Shown here: piece after piece, positions 58,036 to 64,000 of the stretch
How the letters are laid out: the number at the start of each line of letters is the position of its first letter
Numbering within the stretch: position 1 is the first letter of the stretch
Source: Cerrena zonata
Taxonomy: Eukaryota; Basidiomycota; Agaricomycetes; Polyporales; Cerrenaceae
Assembly: GCA_038087015.1 (NCBI GenBank)
Contig: JASBNA010000001.1
Coordinates: 124,001 to 188,000 of the forward strand
DNA length: 64,000 nucleotides
Direction of reading: 5' to 3'
Program-made: the position numbers and the translations under genes
The notes under the pieces: generated by a model
What the model was told of the DNA's origin: nothing
The model's database searches: none
Seen by the model: only the letters and a program-made list of their open reading frames with translations

Positions 58036-58143
58036 CAAGCGAGGTTAAGGCAAGCACTCAAGTGTTTATTCACCTCCACAACGCGCATCTCTCCAGGACA
58101 CCCCCCTTTCCTCATTTCAAGCTCGTTTGCTTATTTGTGAGCC

Positions 58144-61100
58144 ATGTCGGAGTCATCCCCCGTCATCAAACGCGCAGCGAGGACGTACGGACGGCCCAAA
58201 CCACCCAGAGCTGACTCGTCGTTCGACGCGGACACGTCCTTTGGACAACCCACTCTTCTTCTCGATACCTCTAGTGGAAGCCTGGATATCTCGGAAATAG
58301 CTGATGCCCCTCCAAGCTCTGACTTTGACGTGTCTTTTGGCTCTCTTCCTGATGACGACGACAACGACGCCTCAATGGATGGCGGTGACATTCTACCGCC
58401 ATCAATGAAATTTATACCTATTCGTGAACAACTACGCAAACTAGACGAAGAACTAGACGAGCTGGACTCGCGCGGAGACCAATCATATGGATCTCGCCTC
58501 GAGGCAAACAAAGCGACATATGAGCCACTCCAGTCTCTGTTTGGAAATGATTCCGTTCCCGAACGATCGGGTGCCTCGCCACAACACACATTGACCCACT
58601 CGACTACCCTGAAATCTACACAGAAACCTTCGCATATACCTAGCTTGTCGCATGAGTCCTCCCCTGTTGCTAGTCCATCGCCTTCACCCATAACGGTTCC
58701 TGGACGCAAGAAACGTCTACCCGTCGCCTTAGATAGTGATTCGGAACAGGAATTTCCGCAACATTCTTCCTCCCCCCACACATCCCCTGGTACTTTTCAG
58801 ATCCATACACCTCCTGGTCGGTCATCTCCGACACCACCGACATCCTCGGAAATGGCTTCTCGTAAGAGGAAGGGGAAGGAGGTCCTGAAGCCTATTCCTG
58901 GCCTTGAGTTAGAACAAAGAGAGTTGTCGGAGGATGAAAGACCTCAAAGGAGAACGAGGTCTCAGGTCAAGGGGAAATCAAAGGAGAAACGTGTTAAGGT
59001 CCGCTTCACTTCTAAGACCAATACTTTCCTTCATAACATGAGATGCCATTGTGTAGGCACCGACAAAGAGGGATCTCCAGGAAACCCAGAAGACGACCGC
59101 GCGGCTACAGGCCCAACGGGTCACTACGCTTCCTCGTGTCCAGCAGAAGCCATTGCAGCTTACTGACTTAATGCAAAGAGTTGGGTGAGTCATTGAATGT
59201 CGTTACTAGCTATTAGAGTTATTAAATTTGTTAACAGCAAAGTGTGGACCCACGAGAAACCAGGACATCAGATATCTTCTGACCCCATTGAACCCTTCTC
59301 TCCTGCACCACCACACGTAGGGCCTTCTCGAATAGCACCTATCATCCAGTTCTCCGCCAGACAGTCTACCTATCGTGCGCTTACGCCCGAGCAGAAACCC
59401 GATACATCCCGTGGTCACAACGTCTCGTTTGAATTTCCTCTGTCTGATGATGATGAGGAATTGCCAGATGCTGGAGATATCTTCACAGCTCAGGTCCGAG
59501 AACAGGAAGCAGCGAAACGTCAACAGGAGCTTCGCAAGTTGAAGTTGCGCACCTTAGAGCAGCAGCAACGAGATGCATTTATCGCGAATACACTGGATTC
59601 TAGCAGCGACCTCGAGGTGGAAGAAACCATGAATACCGTTGTTAAAGAGGAAGCTGAGGAGCGACGGAGATCCAAGATGCACAATGTCAAGACCCCAGTC
59701 CGGAAACGAAAATCTCACATTCCCGATAATCTTGCTCCTGAGCAACAAGAAGCTTTATTAGTAGCTGCAGCGCGACCTTCGTTTATTCGGGATACTCGTT
59801 TCGAGAAGGGTGCCAAGGCTCGTGCAAACAAACCGCTCGACAAGAATGGGCTGAATCGCTATTTGTTGCAGAAGGCAGAAAAGGAGCGGGCTGAGATCAT
59901 TGAACAAAAGGAGCGTGAATGGATCGAACGAGGTGGAAAGGTCATGACTAGACCGGATCCTGAAGAGCGGGGTGAAAAGGTCATGAAGAAGAAATTGGCC
60001 GAGTTGGTTGCGAAGGGACTTTCCCGAGCTCAGCGTGCCGAAGCAGGCGAGGAAGAAGTTGAAGAGACCGATGAGGAGGATGACAATTGGACACCTGATG
60101 TTCAGCCTCAGGAGGATGAGGAAGAAGAATCTGCTCAGATGCTCATTGCTCCTGACGAGGGAGATGATACCGAATTCGATGACGAAAATGCTCCCCGTCC
60201 GAAACACAAACATCGAGGTATGACAGTCGTCGACTCCGATGAAGAGAACGCCCCTCCGTCTCTCGTGCCAACTGGACGTGTTCTTGTTCCCAACAGCTCA
60301 TTGGTCTTGGAATCCCCGCCTCCCCGTCTGGAGAGTTCAGACAAGGAGAACGTCAACATTGATACCGAAGCGGAGAACGAAACGGATAAAGAGAACGATG
60401 CGTCCTTGATGTTTGACCGTGGCGAGGACAAGGAAAATACTGCTATAGCATCGAGCCAACCGTCGATACCTCAACCTATCTTTGGACACACTCTATCAAG
60501 TCGAAATTCCTTCTCGTCGTTGGATGGAGCTGATTTGGCTACATCTTCGCCAAGGGCTCGCTCGCCTTTGAAGGTCATCTCTGGTCTTGATGATGACGAC
60601 GAGGACGATCCGTTCATGTCAACGCCAGCCCCAAGGTCCAATAAAAAGGCCATTCGGTCCCCTGATTTCTTCTCACCTTCGCGACGAATGCCCGACCCTG
60701 CTGATGACGATGTTGGACCCTCAAGTCAAAATGATGCGAGTTGCTACCTTGAACCAGCAGCGAATATTAAGGTCGGGTTCTCGCAATTTATGGCGACAGG
60801 AAGTAGCGGCTCTGATTTCAGTCCCGCGCCCGCCTTGGCTGGATCGTTAAAGACGCAGTTCTCCCAATTCGTCACCCCGGCGAAGGTACGTGTAGAGATT
60901 AAAGTGCTTGATATATTTCGTAATGGCTTATTTGTGTCCAATAGGCTGGAAATGGCTTTGAAAAGTTGAGACAAGCTGCAGGTGCCAAGGATTTCAGCTT
61001 GACGTTAGGTCCAGCGATACTGCCAAGTCTCGACGTTACGGACAGTACGCGTAAAAAGGCAGAGGCGATCTTCGAAAAGGAGCAAGAATTTGTTGTTCAA

Positions 61101-62854
61101 GATGCCGTCACAAAGCCTGGCAAGTCATCACAACTCTTCCTCAACCAACACGGGTAAGCGGAATAGATTCACATTCCCTAAAAGCGTCCATATTAAATCA
61201 TTCTTGAAGGTTTTATACACAGACAGATCCTAGTCTCAAAACCCCGGGCGAAGACTTCTCCAGTCCAGTGGGAGACAGCCAGAAGACGTTCAGACAGTCA
61301 TCTCCATTGCTTCAATCCGTCCTCAGATCAAAGTCCAAGTCGCGTGCTCCACTTGGTACCCTCGACCTCGCGGACGACGAGGACGAGATTATCCGTCCGC
61401 GACGATTAATACGGAGGGCTCAAACGCCAGATATGGTTGATGGCGGTTACCGATCCAGTCCTTCACCAAGTCCAAGGAATGCGTTCGATATTATGAAACA
61501 GAGTCGTGCCAACAAACCCAAGATTCCTAGACTTAGGATGGAGAGGTCGGCTTTTGTCGAAGGCGAAGCTGAGGAGTCGGATGAGGATGCGATCTTTGGG
61601 TTTGGACCTAAAGTGAAGCGTGATAGTGATGAAGAGGAGGATGGGGAAGATCAGGATGCGACGTTGCAGGAGCTGGTGGATGATAAGGATATGGATGCCG
61701 ATACTTTGAATCAAGACATGGTATTGGAGAAAGTCAAGTAAGTCTCTTCTCCAGCAAAGTTTTGTGTTGGGAATTCATTTACTCATATTCTGCTAGGGAG
61801 CACCAAGAGTTGGACGACGCAGAACTCGAGAGGATCCATCGAGATGCAGTCAGTGGTAATCTACGTGCCAAACGTCGTGACAGAGGGATTGGCTTCGAAG
61901 ACAGTGATAGCGATGATGAAGACGATGAGAATGCGAGGCGTCGCAAGAAGATAGCGAAGAAGCGAAGGTTAGATGGTGGTGATAGTCTGGATCAGCTAGG
62001 TACGTATCGTCTGGAGGGTAGCGAGTTAACGGATGCTGACTGCAATCTTACAGCCAAAGACAAGTCGACCCAAGCTTTCGTTGAAAGCTATAACGCCGGT
62101 CTACCTGACGATGACTTTGCTGACTTTGCCCATCTGGAAAATGAGGACACAGAGGTGATGATTCCAGAGGAAACTCAAATGGATGAGGACGGAGAGGAGG
62201 AAGACGAAGAGGAGTATCAACCTGAAGAAGTTTCTACCTGGGATTTGAAAGCCGAGTTACGGAAAGTGGCCAAAGGCGAAACAGTGAGTCCCCAAACTAT
62301 GTCGACTGAGCCAGATTGACTGACAATCCTCATTTGGCGTTATTCTAGACTGTCCAACAACTTGACCCAGAAGATCTTAGCTGGATAGACAACGAAGACG
62401 ACATGGACGTCGAGGATGAGCCGATCCGCATCAAAGAAGTCACAAAGAGACCTGCCCGTACAACAAATGCCGATCAGTTTGACTTCAGCGTTGGTATCAG
62501 GGTATGTCATCTTATCACTCTTACCTTCCTCGCTTATATACTGAGCGACTTGCTTCATGGATCTAGACTACCAAACCGTCCGCCGGCCTAACCCAGCACA
62601 CGAAATGGGCGACCAAAGCTCGAGCCGAGGGTGTCAGTGGAACAGGACGGACAACTGGTACAACAGGTGTCACCGGACACGCCATCTCGACCAAGTCCAA
62701 ATCCAAAACAGGCGGGGGAACAATTCTCGGTCGTGCTGGTAGTTCTAGTGCTTCAACCTCAGGATCAAGAGGTGGAAAGAAGAGCGGGGGATTGACGAAG
62801 ACCATGAGTGCATTATCAGCGGTTTCTGGTCGTCGCGATCGGTTTGGAAACTAG
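58144..62854 (+). CDS. MRC1: MRC1/claspin replication checkpoint mediator
   Basis: Replisome component that relays ATR/Mec1 signals to the effector kinase and speeds forks. Long, acidic, disordered protein of about 1,350 residues. MSESSPVIKRAARTYGRPKP; a Claspin-type region KRVKAPTKRDLQETQKTTAR, QKPLQLTDLMQRVG; LNRYLLQKAEKERAEIIEQK; the MRC1 domain with SAFVEGEAEESDEDAIFGFG, ATLQELVDDKDMDADTLNQD, KEHQELDDAELERIHRDAVS, KRRDRGIGFEDSD; and a basic Gly/Ser-rich tail ending SAVSGRRDRFGN. Many SQ/TQ sites typical of Mec1/Tel1 targets (for example GFSQF, TQFSQF, SSQLF, DSQKT, STQAF, ETQMD). About nine exons, phases consistent, including GG|CAAAGTG giving VGKVWTHEKPG. Confidence 0.9.
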
Positions 62855-63252
62855 AGCGTTGAGTTTTAGGTTTGGTTTCCAAGGATCTGATTGGCTCGTC
62901 CCATGTGTTTTTATGCACCGTTCCCTTTATATGTAAGCTTCGGGCTTTGCTATCTTTTTGCTTTCCATCTCATATGTTGCACATTTTTCTTGTTTTGTAA
63001 TATTGTACGGATCTCTTTGTAGTATAGTACTATGTCTTTGTAACAATAGAATACGGACCTAATCTCAAATACATGCCATATTGGCGTTGAAGGACATGCG
63101 GGGCCGAGAGTTCATGCAAATTGTGACGGTGTGAAATGCACAGGAATAACTCTGACGTCGACGCGTGAATTGGTCCTCTCGATCACTTACATCCTACCTT
63201 CACCTCCTAGTCGCTCGTAGAAATACCTCCCCCTTCCTACCGACAGCCCACA
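62855..63252. other. Intergenic
   Basis: MRC1 3' flank with AT-rich terminator-like DNA at 62930-63050, then the NAA38 promoter. Single ACGCGT at 63161-63166. Confidence 0.45.
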
Positions 63253-63567
63253 ATGTCAACAACCTCAAGTCCCTCTCCCTCATACGCAATCTCTCAAATG
63301 AAATCCCTCTTCCGTCAATTCCTCCGTATCACAACCACCGACGGGCGCATCTTCCTTGGCACCTTCACGGGTACCGATAAACATCTCAACATCATTCTCG
63401 CCAATGCTGAGGAGTTCAGATTCGCACCTCGGGAAGAGGCGAATCCTAATGGGAGATACGTCGGGTTGGTGATGATCCCAAGACGGTTGATGGTGAAGAT
63501 CGAGGCTCCTGAAGGGGTGCTGGAGTCCACGGATGGGGATAATAGTGAGGATGGGATGTATACGTAG
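63253..63567 (+). CDS. NAA38: NatC auxiliary subunit NAA38 (LSMD1-type Lsm protein)
   Basis: Lsm-fold subunit of the NatC N-terminal acetyltransferase (yeast Mak31). Single exon, 104 residues: Ser-rich start, MKSLFRQFLRITTTDGRIFL, GTFTGTDKHLNIILANAEEF (Lsm1 motif), RYVGLVMIPRRLMVKIEAPE (Lsm2 motif; IPRR before the last strand is typical of LSMD1), acidic tail. Intron-free, unlike most neighbours. Confidence 0.88.
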   Translation: MSTTSSPSPSYAISQMKSLFRQFLRITTTDGRIFLGTFTGTDKHLNIILANAEEFRFAPREEANPNGRYVGLVMIPRRLMVKIEAPEGVLESTDGDNSEDGMYT

Positions 63568-63664
63568 GGTGATTGAGGGCTTTGTTTGTGGAGTATGTAT
63601 ATGTTATAGGTGTTAGGACGATCACTATTGGTAAGGCCTTTCTATTGGAATGGAGGGTAATATC

Positions 63665-63782
63665 TTATGTGATCTCCTTTGGCGTAGCCGATAACAGTTC
63701 TGTGATGACATCGTCTTGCGCTGATACAACTATCAGTGTCGGCGCTGCTTGCAGCTTAGGCAACTCTGTCTCGTCGGATAGG
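63665..63782 (-). CDS. Possible last exon of a gene continuing past the right edge
   Basis: A reverse-strand stretch reading ELPKLQAAPTLIVVSAQDDV then ITELLSATPKEIT and stop (63665-63667), preceded by an AG acceptor (GACGAGACAG). Composition is coding-like, but I recognise no family and could not join upstream exons confidently. Confidence 0.3.
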
Positions 63783-64000
63783 AGTACGTTGTTCAAACAG
63801 TGACAGTGAGGAAGTAGGGAAGTCAGACTACTACAGAACCTCTATGCAAGTTGGTTCCTGGTAACTGCCCCTTGATTTCAAGCCAATTAAGGTGACGGCG
63901 GAAATAGTACAACGGGGAAGATCTCTACAAGTGCTAGTAATAGACCTAGATCGGTCCATGTGGTGGTGGTGGGATTGACAATTAATACAAAGAATAAACA

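Overview
The window is nuclear DNA of a filamentous basidiomycete, most likely an Agaricomycete. Genes are dense (26 recognisable protein genes in 64 kb, on both strands) and intron-rich. Introns are short (about 50-70 nt) with GT-AG borders, and two use GC-AG. Protein families and gene architectures are typical of mushroom-forming fungi. There are no operons, no CRISPR array, and no tRNA or rRNA gene that I can support. Almost everything is conserved housekeeping.

Layout. 0-2 kb: a kinesin-8 motor (-, cut by the left edge). 2.6-5.1 kb: a ThrE/DUF1212 (Prm10-like) membrane transporter (+). 6.4-9.6 kb: a two-RING plus LON-domain protein ending in a CaaX box (-). 9.6-11.6 kb: mostly unexplained. 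11.6-15.7 kb: cytosolic Phe-tRNA synthetase alpha (-) divergent from peroxin-2 (+). 16-25.2 kb: DNA polymerase delta subunit 3 (+), importin-11/Kap120 (-) and SLX4 (+). 25.2-29.8 kb: a duplicated SLX4-FPGS junction with decayed copies of both genes around an unrecognised four-exon gene, then intact folylpolyglutamate synthase (-). 30-45 kb: a PPR protein (+), a membrane-anchored aspartic protease (-), hydroxyacid-oxoacid transhydrogenase (+), HIS6 (+), complex I NDUFA12 (+), L-2-hydroxyglutarate dehydrogenase (-), dihydroorotase (-) and the Cns1/TTC4 co-chaperone (+). 45-48 kb: ribosomal protein eS7 (+) and a Rab GTPase with a large insertion (+). 48.2-51 kb: non-coding, repeat-bearing DNA. 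51-57.8 kb: a RING protein (-), AMMECR1 (+), a second PPR protein (-) and ribosomal protein uL3 (-). 58-64 kb: MRC1/claspin (+), NAA38 (+), and possibly the tail of a minus-strand gene at the right edge.

Themes. Three DNA replication/repair genes (POLD3, SLX4, MRC1) each carry a tight cluster of ACGCG(T/A) motifs in the promoter, the signature of MBF-type G1/S control. The SLX4-FPGS boundary shows a tandem duplication followed by reciprocal decay. At least eight single-base frameshifts break otherwise perfectly conserved genes, including essential eS7. This pattern is better explained by uncorrected sequencing indels than by pseudogenes and affects any automatic gene call here. I did not find a convincing wholly new biological system. 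The best novelty candidates are the Rab with its insertion, the unrecognised gene inside the duplication, the RING-LON-CaaX protein, and a possible snoRNA in the eS7 leader intron.
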